From Pseudoduganella aquatica (GTDB lineage Bacteria; Pseudomonadota; Gammaproteobacteria; Burkholderiales; Burkholderiaceae_D): 64,000 nucleotides of DNA. Location: contig NZ_WWCU01000004.1 of NCBI RefSeq assembly GCF_009857595.1, positions 124,001 through 188,000 of the forward strand, written 5' to 3'. The translations under genes were made by a program, and so were the position numbers. The stretch's first letter is position 1, and every line of letters begins with the position of its first letter. Below are positions 50,279-58,951 of the stretch, in pieces. A model generated the notes under the pieces. The model saw nothing but the letters and a program-made list of their open reading frames with translations. It searched no databases and had not been told where the DNA came from.

Positions 50279-51139
50279 TTAAACAAGTTTTTTCGGCTGA
50301 AGCGAGGACAGCAGTACCGCACCGACCACCAGCGCGCCGCCCAGCAGCACGGTCCCGCCGGGCGCGGCGCCGAACAGCAGCCAGGCCAGGGCGATGGCGT
50401 ACACCGGCTCCATGCAGATAACGATGGCGGCGGTCTGCGCCTTCACCTTTTCCAGCGCATGGATCAGCATGGTGTAGGCCAGGGCGGTGCAGACGGCGCC
50501 CAGGCAGGCCAGCAGCAGCCACTCGCTGGCGGGCAGCGCGGCCGCTTCGCGCCAGCCGAAGGGCGCCAGCAGGCAGGCAGCCGCCAGGCACTGCCACCAG
50601 CACGACTGCGTGCCGCTCGCGGCGTTCGACAAATAGCGGTTGAATACCGCGATGCAGGCGTAGATGGCGCCGGAAAGGATGCCCCACAGCAGGCCCTCCG
50701 TGGATGCGTTGCGCAGGTCGAAGGCCGGGGTGATGAGGAACAGCCCGGCCAGCACCAGCAGCAGGACGGCCACGTCGCGGGAGCGCAGGCGCTCGCCGAG
50801 TATGGCCAGTTCCAGCAGCGCCACGAAGACCGGGAAGGAGGCGAAGCCCAGCGTGGCCAGCGCCACGCCGCCGCTGCGCACGGCCATGAAGAAAGTGACC
50901 CAGTGCAGGGCCAGCACCAGGCCGGCCGCGATCAGCCTGGCGATGTCGCGCGCCGCCAGGCCGTGCCACGGCGCGCGCCGGCCATGCAGCGCAAACAGGC
51001 CGAGCGCCAGCACCGCAAACGCCGTGCGCCCCAGCACGATCATGGTGGGGCTGGCGCGCATGGCGTGGCCGAAGAGTGCGGTACTGCCGAACAGCACGGC
51101 GGCGAAGTGGAGTTTGAACAGGGCGCTGGATCGGGACAT
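50279..51139 (-). CDS. EamA-family (drug/metabolite) transporter
   Basis: The 286-residue protein has ten predicted helices in two homologous halves, the DMT/EamA layout. Typical features are LHFAAVLFGSTALFGHAM in helix 1, LALHWVTFFMAVRSGGVA in the first half, and AYTMLIHALEKVKAQTAAIV with EPVYAI in the second. These exporters move amino acids or other small metabolites; the substrate is unknown. It starts nine bases after the metalloprotease gene on the same strand. Confidence 0.9.
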   Translation of the reverse strand: MSRSSALFKLHFAAVLFGSTALFGHAMRASPTMIVLGRTAFAVLALGLFALHGRRAPWHGLAARDIARLIAAGLVLALHWVTFFMAVRSGGVALATLGFASFPVFVALLELAILGERLRSRDVAVLLLVLAGLFLITPAFDLRNASTEGLLWGILSGAIYACIAVFNRYLSNAASGTQSCWWQCLAAACLLAPFGWREAAALPASEWLLLACLGAVCTALAYTMLIHALEKVKAQTAAIVICMEPVYAIALAWLLFGAAPGGTVLLGGALVVGAVLLSSLQPKKLV

Positions 51140-51148
51140 GCGCCCATA

Positions 51149-52588
51149 TTACCAGCCGATATCCTTCAGCAGCGGCAGGGTCAGGTCGCGCGGCGGCGCC
51201 ACGTCGTGCGTCAGGTCGCCGTTGATGGCCGGTTCCATCAGCTGGTTGGGCTTGGCGGCGGTGCTGTAGTGCGAGACCGACGAGCCCGGCTCCACCGGGT
51301 TCGGCGCGTACATCAGGATGCGCTTTTGCGCGTCGGCCCCGGCCAGCTTGGCGGGATTGACGCCCAGGCTGGCCGTCACGCCGGACCGGGTGCGCGAACG
51401 CCGCTGCAACTGTGCGCGGATGTCATTGCCGTCCGCCTGCGACACGCGCACGGAGGGGATGGTGATGGCCGGGTCCGCGCCGCCCAGGCCGGTAACCGGT
51501 CCGGGCGCGTTGTCGACCACGATCATGGCAATGGCGCCCGCGTCCTGGACGTTGCGCGCCTTCAGCACGAAGGTGCAGCTGCCCCGGTCCACCAGCGCCA
51601 CGTTGCCGTTGACGGCCAGCGCGTTGAGCGGGGACAGCGGGTTGCAGGCCAGACCGCGGCCGTCGGTCTGGTCCACCACCGGCATCACTTGGCCCAGCAG
51701 CGGCGGATTGGCCAGCGGCGGGCCGAAGGAGGCGTCGCCCACCTCGTAGTCGTGCGCGGCGGGGCCGGCCGCCGGCCCGGCGATGGCCAGCCGCGACACC
51801 GGATCCAGCACGCCCGGCACGGCGGCGGTGACCAGCGGGCCGTTCCACGACAGGCCGTCGCTGCTGATGGCCGAGGCGGCGCGCTGGCCCGCCGTCATTT
51901 CCACCCATTCGTGTTCCAGCCTGTTGTCCAGCAGGTAGTGGTCCCAGATGGAGGGGGTGCCGGCGTAGTAGTCGCCGCTGGTCTCGTCGGTGAAGGTCTG
52001 GAAGCCCAGGCCGTGGCCCATTTCATGCAGCAGCACGGTAACGAAGTCGGTGCCGTTGCCGAAATTGCCGTCCAGGCCGAGGTAGAAACCGGCGCCGGGC
52101 AGGCAGTCCGAGGCCAGTCCGAGGCGGGAGTTGAAGGTGGCGCCGATGTGCGGGTCGCTGGGGGCGGACAGGTCGGCCCCGTGCAGCTTGTTGGCGAGTG
52201 CGGCGGGATACCAGGTGTTGGGCTTGGGCGCGCCGGGGAAGTCGGAGAACACGTCCCAGGCGCCGGCCGAGCCGAGCACGCCGCTGTTGACGGTGCAGGG
52301 CAGCGGTTCGAAGCTGGCCAGGATGCGCACCGGCACGCTGCTGGTGAGCTGGCTGCCCCAGATATTGGCGGCGTAGGTGAAAGCGATCAGGCGCTGCTGG
52401 CCCAGCGTGGTGCCGCTGTTGCCGCCCACCGGCGTGGCGGGCGTGGGATCGTTGAAGCCTACTCCCGGGCCGTTGCCGTTGATGATGACGATGGGCACGG
52501 CGGCCAATGCGGCGCCCAGTCCGGCGCAGCCCAGCAGCGCGGCTGCGGCCGCTGCGCGCAGGGTGTGCATGAAGTTAGCGGCGTTCAT
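51149..52588 (-). CDS. Secreted PA-domain zinc metalloprotease-like protein
   Basis: The 479-residue protein begins with a signal peptide (MHTLRAAAAAALLGCAGLG after a short extension). The metalloprotease motif HEMGHGLGF lies at about residue 173, with the Glu base and two His ligands; the third ligand is not obvious. A protease-associated (PA) domain is inserted at about 275-395 (VALVDRGSCTFVLKARNVQD, VVDNAPG, IPSVRVSQADGNDIRAQL). The C-terminus ends LLKDIGW, common in this group. ATG 52588 is supported by GGGGAG upstream and overlaps the PEP-CTERM gene by 14 bases, so the two are translated together. Confidence 0.85.
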   Translation of the reverse strand: MNAANFMHTLRAAAAAALLGCAGLGAALAAVPIVIINGNGPGVGFNDPTPATPVGGNSGTTLGQQRLIAFTYAANIWGSQLTSSVPVRILASFEPLPCTVNSGVLGSAGAWDVFSDFPGAPKPNTWYPAALANKLHGADLSAPSDPHIGATFNSRLGLASDCLPGAGFYLGLDGNFGNGTDFVTVLLHEMGHGLGFQTFTDETSGDYYAGTPSIWDHYLLDNRLEHEWVEMTAGQRAASAISSDGLSWNGPLVTAAVPGVLDPVSRLAIAGPAAGPAAHDYEVGDASFGPPLANPPLLGQVMPVVDQTDGRGLACNPLSPLNALAVNGNVALVDRGSCTFVLKARNVQDAGAIAMIVVDNAPGPVTGLGGADPAITIPSVRVSQADGNDIRAQLQRRSRTRSGVTASLGVNPAKLAGADAQKRILMYAPNPVEPGSSVSHYSTAAKPNQLMEPAINGDLTHDVAPPRDLTLPLLKDIGW

Positions 52589-53615
52589 GGCTGTGCTCCC
52601 CGCTTTGATGCTTGCTTTGTTCTGCGGCGGGCCGGGCATCGCCCTTGCGCAGCGCCGCCTCGGCCGCCTGGGCGCCCTGCACGCAGATGCTGGAGATGGC
52701 GCCGTCGGCGCCGCGCGCGGCCACCGAATAGACGGCGCGCGTGCTGACGCGCGACTGCCGGGTTCCGTCCGAACGCTGCTGGACCTGGGGCGGTACTATC
52801 GGCCCGCGCAGCTGCTGCGCCCGCAGCGCCGCGAATTCGGCCGGCGTGGCGGGGCGCATGGCGCCCGTTTCCTCGTCGCGCACCATGATCATGCCGTCCT
52901 GACCGGCTGCGGTGGCGCTTGTAGCAGCTTGCGCGCCAAGCAGCAGCGCCGCAGCCGCAAACAGGCGTGTCGGCAGAGCTGCGCGCCGCCTTGCCCGCCA
53001 TCGCACCAGCAGCAAGCCTGCGGCCAGCATCAGCCACTCGGCCGGTTCGGGCACGGCGTTCACCACCAGCGTGTCCAGCCCGATATAGTCGGCATTGGCC
53101 GCCGCGCCCGTGTAGCGGAAGGCAAAGCGCACGCTGCCGCCGGGATCGGCGCTCAGGGTGTATTGCTGCCAGTCAGCCGGATAAGCGCTGGCGCCGCCCA
53201 CCGTCATCAGCAAGTGGCTGAAGTCGCCGATCGACGAGCCGCCGGTCGAATAGCGTATCTCCAGCTGGTCGCTGAAGCCTGGCGTGCCGGCGCTGCGCGT
53301 GTAGAAGCTCAGCGTGGCCGCGCCAGGCAGGCTCAGCAGCGGCGTGATCAGCCAGTTGTCTATGGTGCCGCTGCCTTGCGCGGCGCTCAGGAAGTTGGCG
53401 GCGGCGTAGGCGTTCCCGCTGCCCGCCTGGGCCGGGAAGATGCCGCCATTGCCCTGGAACCAGGGCGTGCCGGCCGGCGAACTCTGGTTGACGAACAGCC
53501 AGCCGCTGAGCGTCCCCACGTTGTCAAACCCGGCGCTCAGGACGGTCACCCCGGCCTGCGCCGGCGGTATGGCCACCAAGGCCGCGGCCGCCATGAGCGC
53601 GTAAAATATTTTCAT
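52575..53615 (-). CDS. PEP-CTERM protein with a second exported-type C-terminal module
   Basis: The 346-residue protein has a signal peptide (MKIFYALMAAAALVAIPPAQ), a jelly-roll-like domain (about 25-185, starting VLSAGFDNVGTLSGWL, as in choice-of-anchor proteins), and a PEP-CTERM sorting signal: VPEP at 188-191, helix LMLAAGLLLV and basic RWRARRR. Unusually, about 135 residues follow, beginning with another signal-like helix (LFAAAALLLGAQAATSA) and continuing AGQDGMIMVRDEETGAM, which I recognise from memory as a post-PEP-CTERM-1 type domain. Exosortase/archaeosortase-like processing would cut between the halves. No exosortase gene is in the window. Confidence 0.82.
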   Translation of the reverse strand: MKIFYALMAAAALVAIPPAQAGVTVLSAGFDNVGTLSGWLFVNQSSPAGTPWFQGNGGIFPAQAGSGNAYAAANFLSAAQGSGTIDNWLITPLLSLPGAATLSFYTRSAGTPGFSDQLEIRYSTGGSSIGDFSHLLMTVGGASAYPADWQQYTLSADPGGSVRFAFRYTGAAANADYIGLDTLVVNAVPEPAEWLMLAAGLLLVRWRARRRAALPTRLFAAAALLLGAQAATSATAAGQDGMIMVRDEETGAMRPATPAEFAALRAQQLRGPIVPPQVQQRSDGTRQSRVSTRAVYSVAARGADGAISSICVQGAQAAEAALRKGDARPAAEQSKHQSGEHSHERR

Positions 53616-53739
53616 GATGCACTCTCCTTTTCACTGAGAAATTTCGCGTGGCGCAAGGTGCAGCGCTACGGTCCAGTGTGTAGGGAAGTGCAACGTTTAT
53701 ATATTGCTATTCGTCCGGTGTTTGAGGGAGATCAACTGA

Positions 53740-54552
53740 TCAGTTGTCGAATACCGGGGCCTGCTTGCTCATATTGGCCATCATGGCCGCCTGCAAGTCG
53801 TTCGACATCAGCATGGCCGCGTTCCAGGTGGCGATGTAGTTCAGGCCGTCGGCCACGCTGTGGTCGCGCGCGTAGCTGATCATTTCCTTGGTGCCGCGCA
53901 CGGCCAGCGGCGACTTGGCGGCGATGCCGGCGGCGATCTCGCGCACCCCGCCGGCCAGCGCCTCGCGCGACTCGAACACGCGGTTCACCAGGCGGATCTC
54001 GCGCGCCTCGGCCGCGTCCACCTTGCGGGCGGTGTAGGCCAGTTCGCGCGCCATGCCTTCGCCGATCAGCCTCGGCAGGCGCTGCAAGGTGCCCACGTCC
54101 GCCGTCATGCCGATATCGATTTCCTTCACGCTGAACCAGGCGTCCGCCGAGCAGTAGCGCATGTCGGCGCAGGTGATGAGGTCGATGCCGCCGCCTATGC
54201 AGGCGCCGTGGATGGCCGCCAGCACCGGCTTGCGGCAGCGCTCCAGGCTGCTCAGGCAGTCCTGCAGGTCCAGGATGGTGCGGCGCAGGTTCTCGCGGGT
54301 GCGGCCGTCGCAGTCGTTGCGGATGGAGGCGGCCAGGCCCATCATCATCTGCAGGTCGATGCCGGAGGTGAACAGTTTGCCTTCGCCTTCCAGCACCACC
54401 GCGCGCACGTCCGGCGTGCTGTCGGCCCACTCGAAAGCGGTGCGGATGTCGTGCCACATGGCCAGGTTCATGGCGTTGGCCTTGTCCGGGCGGTTCAGGC
54501 GGATCACGGCGACATGCTGTTCCAGGGTGACTTGCAGGGTTTCGTAGGTCAT
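53740..54552 (-). CDS. Enoyl-CoA hydratase/isomerase (crotonase) family protein
   Basis: The 270-residue protein has the crotonase fold markers: RLNRPDKANAMNLAMW (residues 17-32), VRAVVLEGEGKLFTSGIDLQ forming the oxyanion hole, AAIHGACIGGGIDLI for CoA binding, and a Glu/Asp in VKEIDIGMTADVG near the position of the second catalytic acid. The GIDLQ form and the sequence ADMRYCSADAWF resemble dienoyl-CoA isomerase-like members. A monocistronic minus-strand gene, convergent with nothing; its stop lies inside a perfect 14-base palindrome (53733-53746). Confidence 0.9.
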   Translation of the reverse strand: MTYETLQVTLEQHVAVIRLNRPDKANAMNLAMWHDIRTAFEWADSTPDVRAVVLEGEGKLFTSGIDLQMMMGLAASIRNDCDGRTRENLRRTILDLQDCLSSLERCRKPVLAAIHGACIGGGIDLITCADMRYCSADAWFSVKEIDIGMTADVGTLQRLPRLIGEGMARELAYTARKVDAAEAREIRLVNRVFESREALAGGVREIAAGIAAKSPLAVRGTKEMISYARDHSVADGLNYIATWNAAMLMSNDLQAAMMANMSKQAPVFDN

Positions 54553-54607
54553 GGAGGTCTCTTTTATTAGGATGATGGGGTGCCGTGGGCATTTTAATGC
54601 GATTACA

Positions 54608-56485
54608 ATGCAGGCTTCCGTTATTAGAAACAGTGCTCTAGTGCAAAGCCGCCAACTCTACTTCCGCCTGCTCAGGCAGTTCCGTCCCTACCTCGGCGCC
54701 GTCCTGGCCACGCTGGCCGCCATCGGCGTGGCGGCTGCCACCGACGTGCTGTTGATCCGCCAGTTGCAGAATGTGGTGGACGCCTTGCGTCCGGCCGGTC
54801 CGGAGAGCGGTCCGCTGGGCGGCATCCAGGGTGCGACGGGCGGCATGATGCTGACGGTGCAGGGCTGGCTGGACTCGCTGTTGCCGGGCAACCCGACCGA
54901 GGCGGCGCTGTGGAGCATTCCGCTAGTCATTACCGGCCTGGCGCTGCTGCGCATGGTCAGCACGTTTTCCGGCGATTATGGCTCGGCCTGGCTGACCAGC
55001 CGGGTGCAGGCTAATCTGCGTGAAGAAATGTTTGCGCGCCTGCTGCACCTGCCCAACAAGTACTACGACCAGACCTCCACCGGCGCCACCCTGTCGCGCG
55101 TGGCCTACGACGCGGCCCAGGTGGCCCAGGCCGGGCTGAGCGTGCTGAACGTGTTCGTGCGCGATTCGGTGGCCTCGGTTGGCTACCTGATCCTGCTGAT
55201 CAGCTACGACTGGCAGCTGGCCTGCTTCTGCTTCGGCCTGCTGCCGCTGGTGGCGGTGGTGGTGACCGTGGCCGGGCGCCGCATGCGCCGCCTGGCGGGC
55301 GACGCGCAATCGGCCATGGGCGAATTGAGCAGCGTGCTGGACGAAAGCATAGGCGGCCAGCGCGTGGTGAAGATTTTCGCCGGCGAGGAATATGAGCAGC
55401 GCCGCTTCCACAGCGTGGTCAAGCATAACCGCCACCTGGCGGTCAAGCACGCCGCCACTGCCGCCATCAACTCTGGCGCGATCATGATGCTGGTCGGTAT
55501 CACGCTGTCGGCGGTGATCTATTTCGCGCTGCTGCGCGCCCGCGCCGGCCACCTGACTCCGGGCGCTTTCGTCGGCTTCATGGTGGCGCTGATGTCCATG
55601 CAGTCGCCGATCAAGAACCTGACCAAGATTAACGAGCCGCTGCAGCGCGGCCTGGCCGCGGCCCAGTCGGTATTCGGCCTGATCGACGCGCCGGCCGAAG
55701 TGGACGAGGGCAGGCGCGAGCTGAAACGCGCCAGCGGCGGCATTTCGCTGCAGGGCGTGGGCTTCCAGTACAACCCGGCGGACTCGGACGCGGCGCCGGC
55801 CCTGCGCGACGTGTCGCTCGACATTGCCGCCGGCGAAACGGTGGCGCTGGTGGGCGGTTCGGGCAGCGGCAAGACCACGCTGGCCGGCCTGCTGCCGCGC
55901 TTCTACGATGTGAACCAGGGCCGCATCCTGCTTGACGGCCACGACCTGCGGGACTACCGCCTGGCCGACCTGCGCTCGCAGATCGCGCTGGTGAGCCAGG
56001 ACGTGGTGCTGTTCAACGACACGCTGGCCGCCAACATCGCCTACGGCGACCCGGCGCCGGACCAGGCGCGCGTGGAAGCGGCGGCGCGCGCGGCCTACGC
56101 GCACGACTTCATCATGAAGCAGCCGCAGGGCTATGCAACCCAGGTGGGTGAGAATGGTTCGCGCCTGTCCGGCGGCCAGCGCCAGCGCATGGCGATTGCG
56201 CGCGCGCTGTACAAGAACGCGCCCATCCTGATTTTGGACGAAGCCACCAGCGCGCTGGATACCGAGTCCGAACGCCAGGTGCAGGCCGCGCTGGAAGTGC
56301 TGATGCAGGGCCGCACCACGGTGGTCATCGCGCACCGCCTGTCCACCATCGAGAAGGCGGACCGGATTGTGGTGATGGAGTCAGGCCGCATCGCCGAATC
56401 CGGCAGCCACGACGCGCTGCTGGCGCGCGGCGGCCATTACTCCCGCCTGTACCAGACGCAGAAACAGGCGCCGGTGCCGGGCTAG
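54608..56485 (+). CDS. msbA: Lipid A/phospholipid flippase ABC transporter
   Basis: The 625-residue half-transporter has a six-helix domain (about residues 20-355) with an unusually long periplasmic insert (residues 57-90) and an ATPase domain with Walker A GGSGSGKTT, Q loop SQDVVLFNDTL, signature LSGGQRQRMAIARALYKN and Walker B ILILDEATSALD. RVQANLREEMFARLLHLP and SIGGQRVVKIFAGEEYE are MsbA features. ATG 54608 is preferred; an upstream frame extension lacks protein character. It ends four bases inside the convergent AI-2E gene. Confidence 0.92.
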   Translation: MQASVIRNSALVQSRQLYFRLLRQFRPYLGAVLATLAAIGVAAATDVLLIRQLQNVVDALRPAGPESGPLGGIQGATGGMMLTVQGWLDSLLPGNPTEAALWSIPLVITGLALLRMVSTFSGDYGSAWLTSRVQANLREEMFARLLHLPNKYYDQTSTGATLSRVAYDAAQVAQAGLSVLNVFVRDSVASVGYLILLISYDWQLACFCFGLLPLVAVVVTVAGRRMRRLAGDAQSAMGELSSVLDESIGGQRVVKIFAGEEYEQRRFHSVVKHNRHLAVKHAATAAINSGAIMMLVGITLSAVIYFALLRARAGHLTPGAFVGFMVALMSMQSPIKNLTKINEPLQRGLAAAQSVFGLIDAPAEVDEGRRELKRASGGISLQGVGFQYNPADSDAAPALRDVSLDIAAGETVALVGGSGSGKTTLAGLLPRFYDVNQGRILLDGHDLRDYRLADLRSQIALVSQDVVLFNDTLAANIAYGDPAPDQARVEAAARAAYAHDFIMKQPQGYATQVGENGSRLSGGQRQRMAIARALYKNAPILILDEATSALDTESERQVQAALEVLMQGRTTVVIAHRLSTIEKADRIVVMESGRIAESGSHDALLARGGHYSRLYQTQKQAPVPG

Positions 56486-57570
56486 TCCTTTATCCGCGCG
56501 GGCGGCCGGGCATCGTCGCCCAGCACGTCCTGCACGTAAAGCATCACCACCAGCACCATCAGCACCGCCGTCATCGGCGTGGCCAGCGCCACGCCGGCCA
56601 TGCCGAACACCGCGCCGAAGGTCACCTGCATGGCGATGGTGAGCGCGGGCGGCAGCGCCACGGTGTGCTGGTCGATCAGCGGTTCCAGCAGATAGCCCTG
56701 CACCAGCTGGATGCCGCCGAACAGCAGCAGCACGTAGAGCGCCAGCGCTGGGCTGTCCGGGAAGGCGATCAGCAGGGCCGGTACGCCCGCCATCAGCGGT
56801 CCCACATAGGGAATGAAGTCCAGCAGGCCCGCGATAATCCCCAGCAGCAGCGCCATCGGCACGCCGAGCAGGCTAAGGCCGATGGCGGTCATGGCGCCGG
56901 CCGCCACCATCGAGCAGGCTTTCCCCACCAGCCATTTGGACAGCGTGCCGCCGATTTCGTCGAGCACGGCGCGGGCGCGCGGGCGGCGGCTGGGCGGCAC
57001 CAGCCTGACGATGCCGTTCACATAAAGCTGCGGGCGCATGGCGAAGTAGATGCCCACCACGATGATGATGAGGGCGTTGCCCAGCGCGCCGAATACGCCC
57101 GAGAAGAACAGGCCGGCGTTGGGCACCAGGGCGGACATCTGGCGCATGAGCTCCTTGTTGCTGGGCAGTTCGCTGAGCAGGGCGCGCAGCCTGGGGTAGC
57201 GCGCCAGGTCGGTGCGCACCTGGTCGAGCGAGGTGGGCACCACCTGCGCAAGGTGGCTGGCCTGCTCCGACAGCTGCGGCGCCATCAGCCAGCCGCCCAC
57301 GCCGAGCAGCAGCGCCAGCAGCGCCAGCACCAGCGCCAGTGCAAGGCGCTTTGATGGCAGGTGCAGGCGCCGGCAGGCGATGCGGGCCAAGGCGTTGAGC
57401 AGGATGGCGAACAGGATGCAGGCGAAGATGAGCAGCAGGGCGTCGGCCGCGAACCACAGCGCGGCAAGGGTCAGCAGGAAGAGGGCGGCGATGCCGTCCA
57501 TTAGCACAACGCGGTGCAGGAAGCCGCGCTGGCCGGTATCGGCCGCCTGCGGGGGATGGTCGTTGCTCAT
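56482..57570 (-). CDS. AI-2E-family (PerM-like) transporter
   Basis: The 362-residue protein has eight predicted helices and the AI-2E landmarks: a conserved LLIFACILFAILLNAL pair of helices, an amphipathic periplasmic region (about 100-160), GVPMALLLGIIAGLLDFIPYVGP, and EPLIDQHTVALPPALTI. It belongs to a broad permease family; autoinducer export is not proved for most members. ATG 57570 (MSNDHPPQ) is chosen over an upstream start. It is convergent with msbA. Confidence 0.88.
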   Translation of the reverse strand: MSNDHPPQAADTGQRGFLHRVVLMDGIAALFLLTLAALWFAADALLLIFACILFAILLNALARIACRRLHLPSKRLALALVLALLALLLGVGGWLMAPQLSEQASHLAQVVPTSLDQVRTDLARYPRLRALLSELPSNKELMRQMSALVPNAGLFFSGVFGALGNALIIIVVGIYFAMRPQLYVNGIVRLVPPSRRPRARAVLDEIGGTLSKWLVGKACSMVAAGAMTAIGLSLLGVPMALLLGIIAGLLDFIPYVGPLMAGVPALLIAFPDSPALALYVLLLFGGIQLVQGYLLEPLIDQHTVALPPALTIAMQVTFGAVFGMAGVALATPMTAVLMVLVVMLYVQDVLGDDARPPARIKD

Positions 57571-57615
57571 CCGTATATGATTGCGCATTTCGCGAATGCG
57601 TGACGCACGGCGCGT

Positions 57616-58494
57616 TCAATACAGCGTTTGCAGGTAGGCGGCGATGTCCAGCGCGTCCTGTTCGGAGACGCCCAGCACGGGCATGGTGGTGTTGGCCTCG
57701 ACGTGGCGCGGGTCGCGTATCCAGAGCACCAGGTTGGCCGTGGAATTGGGCAGGCGCCCGGCGATCAGCGCACGGCCGGCGATGCCTTGCAGCGGCGGGC
57801 CGACGTAGACGCGCGAGCCGGTCACGCCGGGAACCATGTGGCAGGCGTGGCAGGCGTACTGCGTCAGCGCGACGCGTCCGCGCCCGGCCCGGCCGGGCAG
57901 CATCGCGGCCGGAGCTTGTGCGGAAGCGGGCGCGCGCGGCGGGCCGCCGCTGCCGGCGGTGCCGGCTTCCGCCATCCAGTTGCGGTAGCCGGCCTGCGTC
58001 ATCCTGGGCAGCTCGGCCAGGAAGGCCACCGTGCCCCACAGGTCCTGCTCTTCCATGTGGTACTCCCACGCCGGCATGCCGCTCATCTTGATGCCGTGCC
58101 GGATGATCCAGTACATCTCGGCCGGGCGCCAGCGGCGCGCCGCGTCCACCAGCGGGCCGGGCACGGGCTGCATGCTCTGGCCGAACTTCTCCTGCGCCAC
58201 ACCGGGGCCGCCGTGGCAGGCCACGCAATGGCTGCGGTACATGGCCGCGCCGCGACGTATCAGCGCCGGCTCGTCCAGCGGCGGCGCGGCGATATCGCGC
58301 GCATGGCGCCGCACCGACGCGTGCATGGCCTGTTCCAGCACCGTGTGCACCGGCTGCAGGTGCTGGCGGTTGGCGGCCACGTCGTACCAGCCGCCTTCCA
58401 CCACCACGTAGGCCCCCAGCGCGCCAAGCGCAGCCAGCCCGGCCGCTGTCGCAGCCACAGTGTTGAGCATCAGCCGGCGCCGGTTGGATGGCAT
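57616..58494 (-). CDS. Exported diheme cytochrome c
   Basis: The 292-residue protein starts with RRRLMLNTVAATAAGLAALG, giving an N-terminal helix that is an anchor or signal. It contains two class-I-like heme domains: CVACH at about residue 90 with a Met-containing distal side (MSGMPAWE), and CHACH at about 215 with MPVLGVSEQDALDIAAYL. It is divergent from the cytochrome c/caa3 oxidase cluster across 80 bases and is a likely electron donor to it. Confidence 0.9.
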   Translation of the reverse strand: MPSNRRRLMLNTVAATAAGLAALGALGAYVVVEGGWYDVAANRQHLQPVHTVLEQAMHASVRRHARDIAAPPLDEPALIRRGAAMYRSHCVACHGGPGVAQEKFGQSMQPVPGPLVDAARRWRPAEMYWIIRHGIKMSGMPAWEYHMEEQDLWGTVAFLAELPRMTQAGYRNWMAEAGTAGSGGPPRAPASAQAPAAMLPGRAGRGRVALTQYACHACHMVPGVTGSRVYVGPPLQGIAGRALIAGRLPNSTANLVLWIRDPRHVEANTTMPVLGVSEQDALDIAAYLQTLY

Positions 58495-58574
58495 TGTGTG
58501 TGGTCAATAGAAATTAGCCAATTTTGGCATTCTTGTATTATAGCCAGTGACCTCATCAGCACAGGAGTTCTACG

Positions 58575-58949
58575 GTGCGCACCTACCGGACAGTCTGCTG
58601 CATGGCTTTGACCCTGGCTACACTGGCCGGGTGCGGCGACGACGGTCCGGCCGGCATTCCCGTGCCCGGTGGCAATGCAGGTGTGGGAAGGGTACTGCTG
58701 GAGCGCTACCACTGCGCGGCTTGCCACAGCATTCCAGGCGTCGAAGGCGCGCAAGGCAGAACCGGCCCGGCGCTGGATACCTTCGGGCGCGCGAGCTATA
58801 TCGCCGGAGACCTGCCCAATTCGCCGGACGTGCTGCAGCGCTGGATTGCCAACCCTGCGGCCATGAAGCCCGGTACCGCCATGCCCGCCATGGGCGTTTC
58901 GCCGGCCGATGCGCGTGACATGGCGGCCTATCTTTACACGCTGCGCTGA
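58575..58949 (+). CDS. Lipid-anchored monoheme cytochrome c
   Basis: The 124-residue protein has a lipoprotein signal MRTYRTVCCMALTLATLAGC, one CAACH heme motif at about residue 47 and distal Met in GTAMPAMGVS. It is followed after two bases by the oxidase subunit II gene, so it probably feeds electrons to CuA of the same oxidase. Length and layout match short cytochrome c555-like proteins. Confidence 0.9.
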   Translation: MRTYRTVCCMALTLATLAGCGDDGPAGIPVPGGNAGVGRVLLERYHCAACHSIPGVEGAQGRTGPALDTFGRASYIAGDLPNSPDVLQRWIANPAAMKPGTAMPAMGVSPADARDMAAYLYTLR

Positions 58950-58951
58950 CC

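Noticed and set aside
53733..53746. Perfect 14-base palindrome at the crotonase stop codon
   Set aside because: It has no loop and lies within and just beyond coding sequence; probably coincidence.
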